Assembly: GCA_026014745.1 (NCBI GenBank)
Contig: JAOZHS010000002.1
Span: forward strand, 124,001-188,000
Length of the DNA stretch: 64,000 nt
Source of the DNA: Candidatus Bathyarchaeota archaeon
Lineage (GTDB): Archaea; Thermoproteota; Bathyarchaeia; Bathyarchaeales; Bathycorpusculaceae
Direction of reading: 5' to 3'
A program made the translations under genes and the position numbers. The notes beneath the pieces are model-generated. The model saw only the letters and a list, made by a program, of their open reading frames with translations. It was not told the origin of the DNA and searched no databases. Below, in pieces: positions 35,216-44,078 of the stretch (positions are counted from its first letter, which is position 1; the number at the start of each line of letters is the position of its first letter).

Positions 35216-35418
35216 ACAAACGTTACCTTTGATAACCAAGCAATGTGGATATTAAAACTGTGTGTAATAGTAATCCATGTCCGCCGTCAATAAGCATTTA
35301 CTTCAGATATGCTCATCCAACGATTAGCAAATGGCAAATCTTTGAAAAACCAGTTAAACAGGTATGAAATTGTTTGGTCGAGATACCGAGAACTCAACAT
35401 CGATGACTTGTGCCACTT

Positions 35419-36126
35419 CTATGGCGCTGCGGTAGGCAATACGTACGCTGTTGATGGAGGGATAGCGATGGTTTGTGTTTTGCTCCACCCACTAGCTTGC
35501 CCTACATAGGCAAAAGACAGATTGTGGGGGGTAGAAGAGTTTGTCCTGATTGTATCGAAGTATTGGGTTAGCGATTGGCTGGTCGCGTTTATATGTCCGA
35601 TGAATGCTTCAACTTGAAAGTCTAATAGCTCATTAAGAGACGGAAAGGCGAAGGATTCATTGTAGCAATATTTGAACTCATTTCCCTGATAAGTGAATAA
35701 TACTTTTGTGTAACTCGAGTTATCGGCTACAAAATACAATTCAGGGTTGTTAACCGGGTAATAATACCAGTCGTCGGTGCCATGGCCCCTCACCCGAATA
35801 TGATAGTACAGCTGTATATTATAGCCGTTATAGTCATAATACCCTTTGAATGGCTGGTTCTCAATGTTTACGCCGATGCTTCCATTTCTAACGAAATGGG
35901 CAGGATACTTGTCAAATTGTCCGGTGTTTAAGTCAACATGACCGAAGGCAGGCACATAATAAGAGTTGTCTGTAGCTGAAACATGAAATTCTGGTATGGA
36001 AGGATCGGGCGAAGTATCAGGTATTGAAAACGGACCTAGTTGTCTAGGCGACAGCAAAACTAAGCTACACACGGCAAGCAATAGCAGCAGGAAGATAGGT
36101 ATCAGAATTTTGGCTAGCCTACCCAT
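35419..36126 (-). CDS. Secreted/anchored surface protein, homologue of the E1 cargo protein
   Basis: 235 residues with an N-terminal hydrophobic anchor (AKILIPIFLLLLLAVCSLVLL). The ectodomain shares the plan of the protein at 17520-18290: IPEFHVSATDNSYYVPAFGHVD against VPEFTLKYVDNSYDVPSTYSTD, then VNIENQPFKGY against VIIKNQPFNSY, and SGWSKTQTIAIP against SDWSNAQTISIP. It lacks the C-terminal VPEFP membrane tail, so it is held only by its N-terminus, if at all. It lies next to a tRNA-end scar, as the E1 copy lies next to an att site. Confidence 0.75.
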   Translation of the reverse strand: MGRLAKILIPIFLLLLLAVCSLVLLSPRQLGPFSIPDTSPDPSIPEFHVSATDNSYYVPAFGHVDLNTGQFDKYPAHFVRNGSIGVNIENQPFKGYYDYNGYNIQLYYHIRVRGHGTDDWYYYPVNNPELYFVADNSSYTKVLFTYQGNEFKYCYNESFAFPSLNELLDFQVEAFIGHINATSQSLTQYFDTIRTNSSTPHNLSFAYVGQASGWSKTQTIAIPPSTAYVLPTAAP

Positions 36127-36228
36127 ACATTTTACTTAACAGAAAAATGATAAATAGTTTACTTAGATGCATTAGAACAAATCTATACCCTAATAACTCT
36201 AAAGAAGGAAATGAAGATGTAAAAATAC

Positions 36229-36260
36229 CCTTCTGGAGGGCAAATCCTGCACGGGGCACC
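36229..36260 (+). repeat. Possible tRNA 3'-end scar 1
   Basis: AAATCCTGC-ACGGGGC-ACCA (around 36242-36261) has the look of a tRNA T-arm 3' half, acceptor strand and encoded CCA. The 5' half of the T-arm is degenerate (GGAGGGC), and no tRNA body is present upstream. Such fragments are left as att sites by integrated elements. Its parent tRNA is not in this window. Confidence 0.35.
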
Positions 36261-36323
36261 AACACTAATTCAATAACTCAGGAGCGAGACGCAAAAGCGA
36301 AAAAACATTTTAATTATTCAAAA

Positions 36324-36452
36324 TTATTTTCTGTTAAAACCTGGTTCAATAACTAATGATTTTATCACTTGGTTGTGGCTTTTGACATTCTTTTCTTTCA
36401 TGATTTTGTTTAATATTTGCAGGGTTTCTTCGTCGACTTGAATGGTTGGCAA
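36324..36452 (-). CDS. Very small ribbon-helix-helix protein
   Basis: 42 residues, TTG start with GAGGAG seven to eight bases upstream. MPTIQVDEETLQILNKIMKEKNVKSHNQVIKSLVIEPGF shows the strand (TIQVDEE), helix, turn and second helix of RHH antitoxins and regulators. It lies between two tRNA-end scars, in the remnant of an integrated element. No toxin-like gene is beside it. Confidence 0.6.
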   Translation of the reverse strand: MPTIQVDEETLQILNKIMKEKNVKSHNQVIKSLVIEPGFNRK

Positions 36453-36512
36453 ATTAACTCCTCATTGACTATTCCTATTGAAACAGATAAAAAACTTGCG
36501 GTTTTCAGAATT

Positions 36513-36553
36513 CCCCATAGAGGATTGCAAGTTCAAATCCTGCACATACCACC
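36513..36553 (+). repeat. tRNA 3'-end scar 2
   Basis: GCAAG-TTCAAAT-CCTGC is a T-arm with one mismatch, followed by acceptor strand ACATACC, discriminator A and CCA (ending near 36553). No matching 5' GGTATGT or anticodon arm precedes it, so only the 3' end of a tRNA gene is present. The best explanation is an att copy from an integrated element; the parent tRNA lies elsewhere. Confidence 0.55.
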
Positions 36554-36593
36554 AACCAGCTTTTAGTCGCTTAATTTTAATACATCAAAACCC

Positions 36594-36869
36594 TTGATAA
36601 AGAGGCGTCTTGGCTTGGTGGCGCGTTTGACAAAAAATGTCCTAGCCGACGAAGAAAGAGCTTGCCTTAAAATCATAGCGATGGAGCTCCGTGAAATCCG
36701 CAAACGCATCAACATATTAGCCGAAACCATTGTGAAAATAAGCGACAAAGAATTCAGAAAATCGTTTAATGCAAGCCCCATGGGTATTTCTGAAAAACAG
36801 CTTGATAACTACCAGTTAGAGATAGAAAAGCAAGCAAGTTTTGCCGAGGACGAATTTAAAGGTCCTTAA
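36594..36869 (+). CDS. Hypothetical helical protein next to tRNA scar
   Basis: 91 residues from TTG 36594. The central part (ADEERACLKIIAMELREIRKRINILAETIVKISDKEFRKSF) is amphipathic and coding-like; no domain recognised. No clear ribosome binding site. The end overlaps the 3' end of the opposite-strand hydrolase gene by 14 bases. It could be a truncated element gene. Confidence 0.35.
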   Translation: MIKRRLGLVARLTKNVLADEERACLKIIAMELREIRKRINILAETIVKISDKEFRKSFNASPMGISEKQLDNYQLEIEKQASFAEDEFKGP

Positions 36870-37536
36870 ACGCGAAGGGTTTCCCGTGACCTGGATAAGT
36901 GGTCGCTATCTTTAGTGTTTTTAGCTTCTCGATGCTTGCTTGAAAGGCTTTTTTGTCGGGCATCAAAGAGTTTTTAGCTGGAACCTTTTTGTTTTCTAGC
37001 AGGTCACCGCAGAAAAAGTCCCCTGACCCTGCGAGCACGCCGATGGAACCTAAAGAGTGCCCCGGGATATGGAGGACTTTCGCGTCCAACCCAAAGGCTG
37101 AAAGGTCAAAGCCGTCTTCTAAGTCTATGTCGGGGGTGAAGCGGTCTTCTTTTTTGAGATTTCCGCTGAGGAAAAACAGAATCAGTTTGCCCATAGCCTT
37201 CATCAAAAAGTTGGCTTTTCGGCTGTAGAAGAGGTCACCGGTTTCGACCATGCCTTTGTCTGCTGGGTGCAGTGCGATTTTTGCTCCAAACCTCTCACGT
37301 AGGTATGCGGCGTTGCCGACATGGTCAAAGTCGCCATGGGTAAGAACTATAAGCTTAAGCTGGTCAGGCATGCAGCCAGCCTTTTTTAGTGCAGCATCTA
37401 TTTCGGCGCGGTTTTTGGCGAAGCCTGTGTCGATTAGGAAAAATCCCCGCGGATTTTGTATGAGATAGCAGTTTACGCCGGCATAGCTGAGGGTTGTGAT
37501 TTCTTGCATGTTTACCCGCAGACTATCTGTAGACAT
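36856..37536 (-). CDS. Metallo-beta-lactamase-fold hydrolase
   Basis: 226 residues. Metal motif THGDFDHVG (His-x-x-x-Asp-His, near 66-75), later LHIPGHSLGSIGVL with a metal His, FCGDLLENK with the bridging Asp, and YPGHGKPF with the last His. This set is typical of glyoxalase-II-like hydrolases; the Gly in place of the first His of HxHxDH is seen in some subfamilies. ATG at 37536, or ATG at 37509 if the first nine residues are not used. Substrate unknown. Confidence 0.85.
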   Translation of the reverse strand: MSTDSLRVNMQEITTLSYAGVNCYLIQNPRGFFLIDTGFAKNRAEIDAALKKAGCMPDQLKLIVLTHGDFDHVGNAAYLRERFGAKIALHPADKGMVETGDLFYSRKANFLMKAMGKLILFFLSGNLKKEDRFTPDIDLEDGFDLSAFGLDAKVLHIPGHSLGSIGVLAGSGDFFCGDLLENKKVPAKNSLMPDKKAFQASIEKLKTLKIATTYPGHGKPFAFKDL

Positions 37537-37612
37537 TAGGTAATAAGAACTACACCTGTTTAATGATAGCTCAAGATTGTTTGAGAACTAAACGCACGGT
37601 AAATCAAAGGAG

Positions 37613-38533
37613 TTATTTTAGTTGGCGAACAAATGCCTCTATTTCCTTGATGTATCTGAGATTTAGGATAGCCCGGGTGTTTTGTTTAGTTTTGAAATCC
37701 TTAAGCATCCAAAACACGTGTTCACGGACCTCTTGCGAGGAGACCCGATTTTCATATTGATTATATAACTCGATGAAACGTAGCAGTTGTCTTTTTATGC
37801 CCTCATTATCGATTGAGGCGTTTTTTGGGTCAAAAATCCAAGGAGCGTCCCGCGCAGCCCTACCAATCATAACGAGATCACAGCCCGTCCGATCCAAAAG
37901 GCTAAGACCCTCCGCGTGACTGGTGACATCGCCGTTGGCCATAACGGGAACTTTGAGTTTTTGCTTGACTTGCTTCATGATTGTCCAGTTTACTTTCTTG
38001 CCGAGTTTTTGCTGCGCTGTCCGACCATGAATGCACACTGCGGCGACGCCAGCGTTTTCTAGAAGCTGGGCAACTTTGACGGCGTTTATGTTTTGGGCGT
38101 CGAGTCCGATACGCATTTTTACGGTTAGGGGTTTTTGAGTGGCGTTGACCATTTTTCTTGCAAGATTCTCCAAAGCGGCGGGATTGGATAATAGCGCGGC
38201 GCCGTAGCCTTTTGATAGGATTTCTTTTTCGCTACAGCCCACATTAAAATCTATGATGTCGGCGAAGTCTTCAACCATCTTGACACATTTTATTAAGGAT
38301 TCTTCGTAGTTGCCTATTAGTTGGACGCTTACGGGTCTTTCGGGCTCTTGGATGTTGAGGAGTTCTTTGACTTCAGTTTTGGTTTTGTTTTTTATTGTGT
38401 CGACATCTATCATTTGAGTGTAGACTAGGCTGGCTTTGTTTTCTCTGCAGAGCACCCGAAACGCGGTGCAGTTAACGGCTGCCATGGGCGCCAGAACGAA
38501 TTGGCCTGGGATGTCTACGTTTCCTATTTTCAT
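37613..38533 (-). CDS. dus: tRNA-dihydrouridine synthase
   Basis: 306 residues. An FMN-binding TIM barrel starts with FVLAPMAAVNCTAFRVLCRE. Catalytic Cys is in DFNVGCSEKEI (near 99), phosphate loops in VPVMANGDV and DLVMIGRAA. It reduces uridines in the tRNA D-loop using NADPH and FMN. The C-terminal helical tRNA-binding domain is short but present. ATG at 38533, single gene. Confidence 0.92.
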   Translation of the reverse strand: MKIGNVDIPGQFVLAPMAAVNCTAFRVLCRENKASLVYTQMIDVDTIKNKTKTEVKELLNIQEPERPVSVQLIGNYEESLIKCVKMVEDFADIIDFNVGCSEKEILSKGYGAALLSNPAALENLARKMVNATQKPLTVKMRIGLDAQNINAVKVAQLLENAGVAAVCIHGRTAQQKLGKKVNWTIMKQVKQKLKVPVMANGDVTSHAEGLSLLDRTGCDLVMIGRAARDAPWIFDPKNASIDNEGIKRQLLRFIELYNQYENRVSSQEVREHVFWMLKDFKTKQNTRAILNLRYIKEIEAFVRQLK

Positions 38534-38727
38534 GTCTAAGTTATGGTTTGGTGGTGTGTTTTAACGTTATGATTGGATGCGGTGGCGAGTGGGTCAATCA
38601 ATCTTGTTCAACTCACATTTAGATGAAGCCTCAAAAATTCTGCTCAAAACATCAACCAATCGCTAAGCAGCCATTTTAGGAAAAACAAATATGCGGGCGT
38701 CAGATGCTGATTTGTAGGTGACTTATA

Positions 38728-38943
38728 GTGACTTGTTGGAAATGGTTTAACAGCCTAGCAAAAGAGGCAGGCATAGAAATCAACGAAACAAACAAAGAAC
38801 AAATCGACTCGGTCATACACAAATACATAGGCGAAAAATCAAGCTATGGACGCTGCTCAGCAGACTGGAAAAAAGCCAAAAAAGAAATTGCAGCCGACCC
38901 AAACATGAAACAAGAACTGATAGCCGAACTCAAAAAAATTTAA
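38728..38943 (+). CDS. Small conserved-looking hypothetical protein
   Basis: 71 residues, GTG start with AGGTG eight bases upstream. TCWKWFNSLAKEAGIEINETNKEQIDSVIHKYIGEKSSYGRCSADWKKAKKEI reads as a compact helical protein with a distinctive SSYGRCSxDWKKA motif. I recall similar small proteins in archaeal genomes but no known function. Its end overlaps the stop of the convergent Imm5-like gene by four bases. Confidence 0.65.
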   Translation: MTCWKWFNSLAKEAGIEINETNKEQIDSVIHKYIGEKSSYGRCSADWKKAKKEIAADPNMKQELIAELKKI

Positions 38944-39425
38944 CGCTCCAATTCAATTTTTTTAAATTTATCTGCTGACCTTGCAGAGAGCACTAACTCC
39001 CTAATCTGCAGGGGCAAATGCTCATCTTGCCAACGCCGTTCTTCTTTGACGGATTTGTTGGCGCTTTTGGTAGCCTTCAAAGCGTACCATGCCGCGCCTA
39101 AAGAGTGGTCAGCCATGTGAGCAGTGGCTACGGCATGCCCAAAGGAGCGCGCCACAAAAATCGCCGTGGAATCCTTCAGTTCATGGGCTAAGGCGATGAT
39201 GCCGTAGGCGGCGTTTCTTGCATCCCCTACCGAGGCTTGCCCTAGGCGCCATTGCTCAGCCACCTGCTGCGCGGTTTTTATTCGGGGGTCTACTTTTTCT
39301 CCGAAAAGAGGCAACACATGCTCGGCGCAGTCGCAAGCCCATCTGATTAGTTGTTGGTGTTGCGGCTTTTTTAGGGGTCCACCGCGGTGTTCTGCTATGA
39401 ATCGTTTGTCCCGCAAGCCTGTCAC
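38940..39425 (-). CDS. Imm5-family putative immunity protein
   Basis: 161 residues. The family pattern DKRFIAEHRGGPLKKPQHQQLIRWACDCAEHVLPLF, then HAVATAHMADHSLGAAWYALKA and RRWQDEHLPLQIRELVL, matches the helical Imm5 proteins that neutralise polymorphic toxins in bacteria. No toxin gene is nearby, and many Imm5-like proteins occur alone, so the immunity label is by family only. Residues His and Asp in HMADHSLGA may bind metal. Confidence 0.7.
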   Translation of the reverse strand: MTGLRDKRFIAEHRGGPLKKPQHQQLIRWACDCAEHVLPLFGEKVDPRIKTAQQVAEQWRLGQASVGDARNAAYGIIALAHELKDSTAIFVARSFGHAVATAHMADHSLGAAWYALKATKSANKSVKEERRWQDEHLPLQIRELVLSARSADKFKKIELER

Positions 39426-39633
39426 TTCTGTATCTAATCATCGGGGTGGTTATTGAAGTATTTTTAGTCACCACAAACATGGTGAAAAAAAGTAGTTTTT
39501 GTTTACGGAAACAGATATACGGAGGCGGCTCTATTATATTTGGTAATACAAGTAAGCTGTTTCTCAGTAGTTGTCACAAACTATTCTCACACACGCTTAA
39601 TTGGATGAAAAAACTATCCCTGAAGGAAACAAA

Positions 39634-39825
39634 ATGAACAAACCACTACACGCCATAGTATTTAGGTGCCCCACATGCCATGAAAACTTTGAATTTGACG
39701 CTGTGGGCGAACACGAATACGTCGCATGCCCCCTCTGCGGAATGGGTTACGTTACCGTAAAGAAGGGCGGCAAAATGAAACTCGAAACCTTCGAATCCCA
39801 ACCTGAAGAATCAATTTTGGCTTAA
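39634..39825 (+). CDS. Small zinc-ribbon protein
   Basis: 63 residues from ATG 39634, chosen because AAGGA (39623-39627) precedes it; an in-frame TTG upstream has none. FRCPTCHENFEFDAVGEHEYVACPLCGMGYVTVKKG is a CxxC...CxxC zinc ribbon. Role unknown; single-ribbon proteins of this size are common in archaea as nucleic-acid binding or assembly factors. Confidence 0.75.
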   Translation: MNKPLHAIVFRCPTCHENFEFDAVGEHEYVACPLCGMGYVTVKKGGKMKLETFESQPEESILA

Positions 39826-39881
39826 CGCCAAAACCGTTTTCTTCTCCTTTTTAATCAATGCTCCACATGACCGGCGAGTAT

Positions 39882-40712
39882 TCATCGCCGCATTTTTTTC
39901 CGATAATAAATAACTAAACTCACAGCGGCAACAACCGCCAAAGCAGCAACCGTGACAGACACATTAATCGGCACTGCACCAACCGCTTCCCGTTCAATCT
40001 CTGGGGGTGAAACAGTAGGTGTGGCAGCCGCATACTGTTTTGTATCGATAACAAAAGAGGTGTCCGCAGAGTAACTGTTCCCAAAATCATCCTCTGCAAA
40101 AACCGTGACATGATGTGTGCCTTCTGTTTGATTAGCTAAGGGGTACCAGGTTAATTCTTCGGGAAACTCGGGTGGATAAGGATGAAGAACCCTCACCGTA
40201 ACATTTCCTGTATCATCTAAATTATATGTCACATAGACAACGGATTCGTCGAGTAACGAGAAATGCAGGGGAACCGTTGAAGTGTTGTATACGCGATTTT
40301 CGGGGGACACTAAAGAAACGAAGGGAACGGAGGTATTCACTGTAAAATACACGTCAGCACAGGAAGTCAACATGTTACCTGTTCTAAGATGGATATGGTG
40401 GACCCCATCCGTGAAGTTAACTGAAGTTCTAAAAGTTGCACTCTGCCCTATGTTTTCGTTAATTACCACCTCAGGACCACCGTCGATGCTGTAGTAACCT
40501 GTTGAAAGAAAAACATGACACCCAGTTACAAGTGTTATAGGGATAACATTGGTAATGTATGTCTTGCTTTGAGGCGACTCAATTATAGCTACAGTCAAAT
40601 CGCCCCGCTCATAGATGGGGTTTGCCTGCGCCAAATTACCAAAAGAAACCATAACTACCACCGCTAAGGTTAAACAAAAAATTGAAACCTTGCTTTGCGG
40701 CATATACATCAA
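39882..40712 (-). CDS. Surface protein with Ig-like repeats and C-terminal anchor
   Basis: 276 residues. Signal peptide FCLTLAVVVMVSFGNLAQA, then two bacterial-Ig-like segments, typified by FTDGVHHIHLRTGN and NQTEGTHHVTVFAEDDFGN, and a C-terminal helix (VPINVSVTVAALAVVAAVSLVIYYRKKMRR) with a positive stop. This is a common architecture of archaeal cell-envelope proteins. ATG at 40712. Downstream of the membrane protein at 40792 on the same strand. Confidence 0.75.
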   Translation of the reverse strand: MMYMPQSKVSIFCLTLAVVVMVSFGNLAQANPIYERGDLTVAIIESPQSKTYITNVIPITLVTGCHVFLSTGYYSIDGGPEVVINENIGQSATFRTSVNFTDGVHHIHLRTGNMLTSCADVYFTVNTSVPFVSLVSPENRVYNTSTVPLHFSLLDESVVYVTYNLDDTGNVTVRVLHPYPPEFPEELTWYPLANQTEGTHHVTVFAEDDFGNSYSADTSFVIDTKQYAAATPTVSPPEIEREAVGAVPINVSVTVAALAVVAAVSLVIYYRKKMRR

Positions 40713-40791
40713 TTCATTACTGATTTTTTCTTTTTATAACATTTACGACATGATAAGAAAAAAGTCCTGAAAAAACTCAAAGAAAGAGAGG

Positions 40792-42579
40792 TTATCTGCC
40801 TGTCTTTTTAGCTATATACATCAAAGGTATCCCAAGCAGCGGCAACGAGAGCATCCACAGGTCGAGGTTGTGACCAAGGAACCATCGGTACCAGTCGCTC
40901 CAGACGCCGCCAAAAAATATCCAAGACAGATAATTCCACAGGAAAAACAGTCCCAGCAAGCTGATGATGACGCCGGCGCCGCGTAAGTTTAGTTCCGTCC
41001 AGTTTTGGACTGGTGTGTTTTTCTTGGTGTAGTATGCAGCGTATATTAGCAGCCCTAATAAGCCCACAACTGTCACGGTGAAACTGAGGAGTTGTTGGGG
41101 GTAATTGGTGAGGTATGCGGTTCCTTGTTGTTGCACGGTCTGCATCCAACTGCCCATGTTGGTTAACCAGAATACCAAGACGTAGACGGTGCCTGTGATT
41201 AGCCCCCATTTGATGGCGGGATTTTGGGGCTTGTTGGGGCTCAGCTTTTTGGCTAAGATGAGCAGCGTGATGGTTGGCACGATGGATTCTACTAGGGTTG
41301 GCAAGGTAGTCCAGGCGAAGTAGCTGAGGGGGTCATACCATGTGGTGGTTAGATTGAAGTAGACGTTTATGCCTGCCATGGGCAAAAGCGAGAGCCAATA
41401 GATGGCTTCCAAAACCAAAATCCACTGCAAAATGCGACAGGTCTTCTGCGGTGTTGGGGCGCCTTTTTTGAAGTAGAAAATCAGCGCGGCAAAGGCGATG
41501 ACGCCGCCAATGAAGCGGGTGATTATGCCGACAAAATTGGTTATGTCTTGGATAAAAACAGACATCGAAAAGCCGCCGCCGATTCGGTTCCATTCGCCGA
41601 CCCACTCCAGTGTGAAGAGGCCGTGTAGGTTAAAGAGGAAGTATGCAGCGGCGACGATGGCTAAGCCGATTTTAACGGCAAAGAAGCTGTTGGAGGGGTT
41701 TTTTTGTTTTAGGGCTGCGAGAGTGTTTGTTAGTATGAGGACTAGCAGGGCGGCGCCGAAGACGTAGAGGACTGCGTGGAAGACGGGGTCGGAGTGGAGC
41801 ACAGTGGTGGAGGGCGTCATGAACATGCCTCCAAGGTAAGCTGCTAAGAATACGGCAGTAAATATGGCGCCAACTGCTTCTAGGGCAAGTTGAAGGAGAC
41901 GTGTTTTTTGTTGGCGTATCCAAAAAGCAGAAACCACAACCATAGCTATAGCAACTATGGCTACGACGACTATTAATCCGTAGAATACTGATTGTGAGAA
42001 ACCCAAGATTTCGGTGGGTTGAGTGGGTTGATCTGGTTGCCAGATGTTTGTTGCTTCGGTATTGGTTATCATGACATACTCGGGTTCGATGGATTCAGCA
42101 GCCACCAGCGTCCCTGTTTGTTGATCCCAGACATAACTGGTGTAGGTGGTTGAACCCAAAACCACGCTTCGCGTTGCGCCAGCGATGGTTTGCTGCTCCA
42201 CGCTGGATATGGTGACGTTTCCTTGGTAGACGTCATAGAATTGGTCTCCGACGTCAAGGTTGGGTGGGATGAAGAAGTCGTCGCCTAAAAAGCCAGTGGC
42301 GAGGTTTAATGTGATATGCTCCTCGAATAGAGTTCCATTGCTGAAGCGGGTTTGGATGTCAAGAACTATTTGGGAACCTTCTACGTCAGTGACGTTCATG
42401 GATGCCCACTGAATGTTGTGGTCGCCGGGGGGGTTGCCGGTTACGTTGACGTTGTAGCTTATCCAGTCACCTTCTTTGACGCCGGGAGTTACTTCGCCTA
42501 AAACCGATCCGACGGGCACTATTATACTGAATACAATTAAGACAATTGCTACCAAGACAAATCTATGCATGCTTATCAA
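40792..42579 (-). CDS. Polytopic membrane protein with N-terminal extracellular beta domain
   Basis: 595 residues. A signal/anchor helix and a ~190-residue beta domain (GVKEGDWISYNVNVTGNPPGDHNI...VEQQTIAGATRSVVLG) are followed by about ten membrane helices, starting at FYGLIVVVAIVAIAMVVVSAFWIR. The N-terminal domain resembles repeats found in archaeal surface proteins. No transport or enzyme motif seen. Possibly a sensor or an envelope assembly factor; not recognised. Confidence 0.65.
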   Translation of the reverse strand: MISMHRFVLVAIVLIVFSIIVPVGSVLGEVTPGVKEGDWISYNVNVTGNPPGDHNIQWASMNVTDVEGSQIVLDIQTRFSNGTLFEEHITLNLATGFLGDDFFIPPNLDVGDQFYDVYQGNVTISSVEQQTIAGATRSVVLGSTTYTSYVWDQQTGTLVAAESIEPEYVMITNTEATNIWQPDQPTQPTEILGFSQSVFYGLIVVVAIVAIAMVVVSAFWIRQQKTRLLQLALEAVGAIFTAVFLAAYLGGMFMTPSTTVLHSDPVFHAVLYVFGAALLVLILTNTLAALKQKNPSNSFFAVKIGLAIVAAAYFLFNLHGLFTLEWVGEWNRIGGGFSMSVFIQDITNFVGIITRFIGGVIAFAALIFYFKKGAPTPQKTCRILQWILVLEAIYWLSLLPMAGINVYFNLTTTWYDPLSYFAWTTLPTLVESIVPTITLLILAKKLSPNKPQNPAIKWGLITGTVYVLVFWLTNMGSWMQTVQQQGTAYLTNYPQQLLSFTVTVVGLLGLLIYAAYYTKKNTPVQNWTELNLRGAGVIISLLGLFFLWNYLSWIFFGGVWSDWYRWFLGHNLDLWMLSLPLLGIPLMYIAKKTGR

Positions 42580-42711
42580 TTGTCTGTTTGTTGGTTTTGT
42601 TTATAAACGTATCAGTTACAAAGCTTACCTGCAGCTAAATGTTGCGTGGTGGTGCAGTCACATAGCCTTAAGTGTAGCAGAAGTCTGTGTGTTTTTTTGG
42701 AGGTGTATGTT

Positions 42712-43044
42712 TTGGTCAAAGAAGACGAGGAAATCCTCACAACCACCACCAGTGCCGGCGACACCAGCTTTATTGTCTGCAAAACCAACGAAGAAAACAA
42801 GGACCAAAAAGTCTGCGTTGACCTCAACGTTTCAACGTCTTCGGAGAGGCGTATGCTTGACAATAACACGTATGACTTGATGGAGCAATTACTCATCGAG
42901 TGCAGGAGTTTGTGGCATATAAGAAACAACTATAAAGCGGATGCTGCTGCCGACAACGAAACTCGGCAACTCTGGGAAAGCATCGAGAAAGAGAAAGAAA
43001 CGATTGCGCAGAGGCTCTCAGAAAAACTCAGAGAACGCCTCTAA
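42712..43044 (+). CDS. Hypothetical charged protein
   Basis: 110 residues. Start set at TTG 42712 because a strong GGAGGTG lies at 42699-42705; the frame is open further upstream without one. A short beta region (SFIVCKTNEENKDQKVCVDLNV) is followed by long charged helices (YDLMEQLLIECRSLWHIRNNYKADAA and LWESIEKEKETIAQRLSEKLRERL). Not recognised. Confidence 0.55.
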   Translation: MVKEDEEILTTTTSAGDTSFIVCKTNEENKDQKVCVDLNVSTSSERRMLDNNTYDLMEQLLIECRSLWHIRNNYKADAAADNETRQLWESIEKEKETIAQRLSEKLRERL

Positions 43045-43169
43045 GTGCTTGGCTCAAAATTTTCTTCTGTGGTGGCTTAGCGGTGTGTTGAGGGCACTAG
43101 CTGTAGCTCTAAGACGACCACGCCCTTATTTGATGTAAATAAAAAAGAATATTGAATTTCTAAAAAAGG

Positions 43170-44078
43170 TTAAACTGGAGGTATAACGCCCATACGTGAA
43201 AGTTCCTCTTTGAGGCTGTCACGAATGTGTTTGAGGGTTTGGCGTTTATCCACGTATTCGTCCCCGTTGAGTCTGCCGCTGCGGAATTCTGTGTCTATCA
43301 ATTGCAGTTGGGTGCCAAGTTCGTTTATGCGGTCTTTGATTTGGTCCACGTAAGAGTGGGCTTTTTCCTGCACGATGACTTCTGAGGGTGCGAGAGCGTT
43401 TTTTATAATGCCGTCTTCGATACGCAGAATGCGACTTGAGACGCGTGCAACGCTGGGGTCGTGAGTAACCATGACTATGGTTTTGCCAAGTTCCTTGTTT
43501 ATTTTTACAAGATATTCCGCTATGAGTCGGGCGTTTGCTGTGTCTAATTCGCCTGTGGGTTCATCCGCAAGCAGAATTGGGGCATCGTTAGCGAGGGCAG
43601 AAGCGATGGCAATGCGTTGTTGTTCACCGCCGCTTAATTCTTCGGGTTTATGGTGAGCACGGGATTCTAAGCCGACCACGTTTAGGAGGTTTTGGACGCG
43701 TTCTTTGCGTTTGCCCCGTTTGACGCCTGAGGCAACCATGGCGAATTCAATGTTTTCTCGAGCGGTTAGGGTTGGGATGAGGTTGAGGTTTTGGAATATG
43801 TGACCAACGGTTTTGCGCCGATAATCAACGAGTTGGCGAACAGACAAGGAGGTAACGGTTTTTTCGCCGACGGTTACGGTGCCTGCGGTCGCTTTGTCTA
43901 GACCGCCTATGATGTTTAGCAGAGTGGATTTGCCGCTTCCACTGGGACCAATTATGGATACTAGTTCACCTGCCCAGATGTCGAGGTTTAGGCCACGGAG
44001 GGCTTGGACCTCGATTTTTCCGGTATGGTGGATTTTTACTAGGTCACGGATTTTTATATTCTGATTATTTGTGCTCAT
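43170..44078 (-). CDS. ABC transporter ATP-binding protein (MacB/LolD type)
   Basis: 302 residues. Walker A GPSGSGKST (~43), Q-loop HIFQNLNLIPTLTARENI, signature LSGGEQQRIAIA (~143), Walker B ILLADEPTGELD (~163), switch His in VTHDPSVARV. The last 75 residues form a helical extension (VDQIKDRINELGTQLQLIDTEFRSGRLNGDEYVDKR), which may regulate or bind a partner. Its ATG overlaps the permease stop (ATGA), so the two are one exporter. Confidence 0.93.
   Translation of the reverse strand: MSTNNQNIKIRDLVKIHHTGKIEVQALRGLNLDIWAGELVSIIGPSGSGKSTLLNIIGGLDKATAGTVTVGEKTVTSLSVRQLVDYRRKTVGHIFQNLNLIPTLTARENIEFAMVASGVKRGKRKERVQNLLNVVGLESRAHHKPEELSGGEQQRIAIASALANDAPILLADEPTGELDTANARLIAEYLVKINKELGKTIVMVTHDPSVARVSSRILRIEDGIIKNALAPSEVIVQEKAHSYVDQIKDRINELGTQLQLIDTEFRSGRLNGDEYVDKRQTLKHIRDSLKEELSRMGVIPPV

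Noticed and set aside
36147-36356. 69-codon plus-strand frame across tRNA scar 1
   Set aside because: Runs through tRNA-derived DNA, and its content (Asn/Lys/Ser rich) follows AT composition; not a gene.
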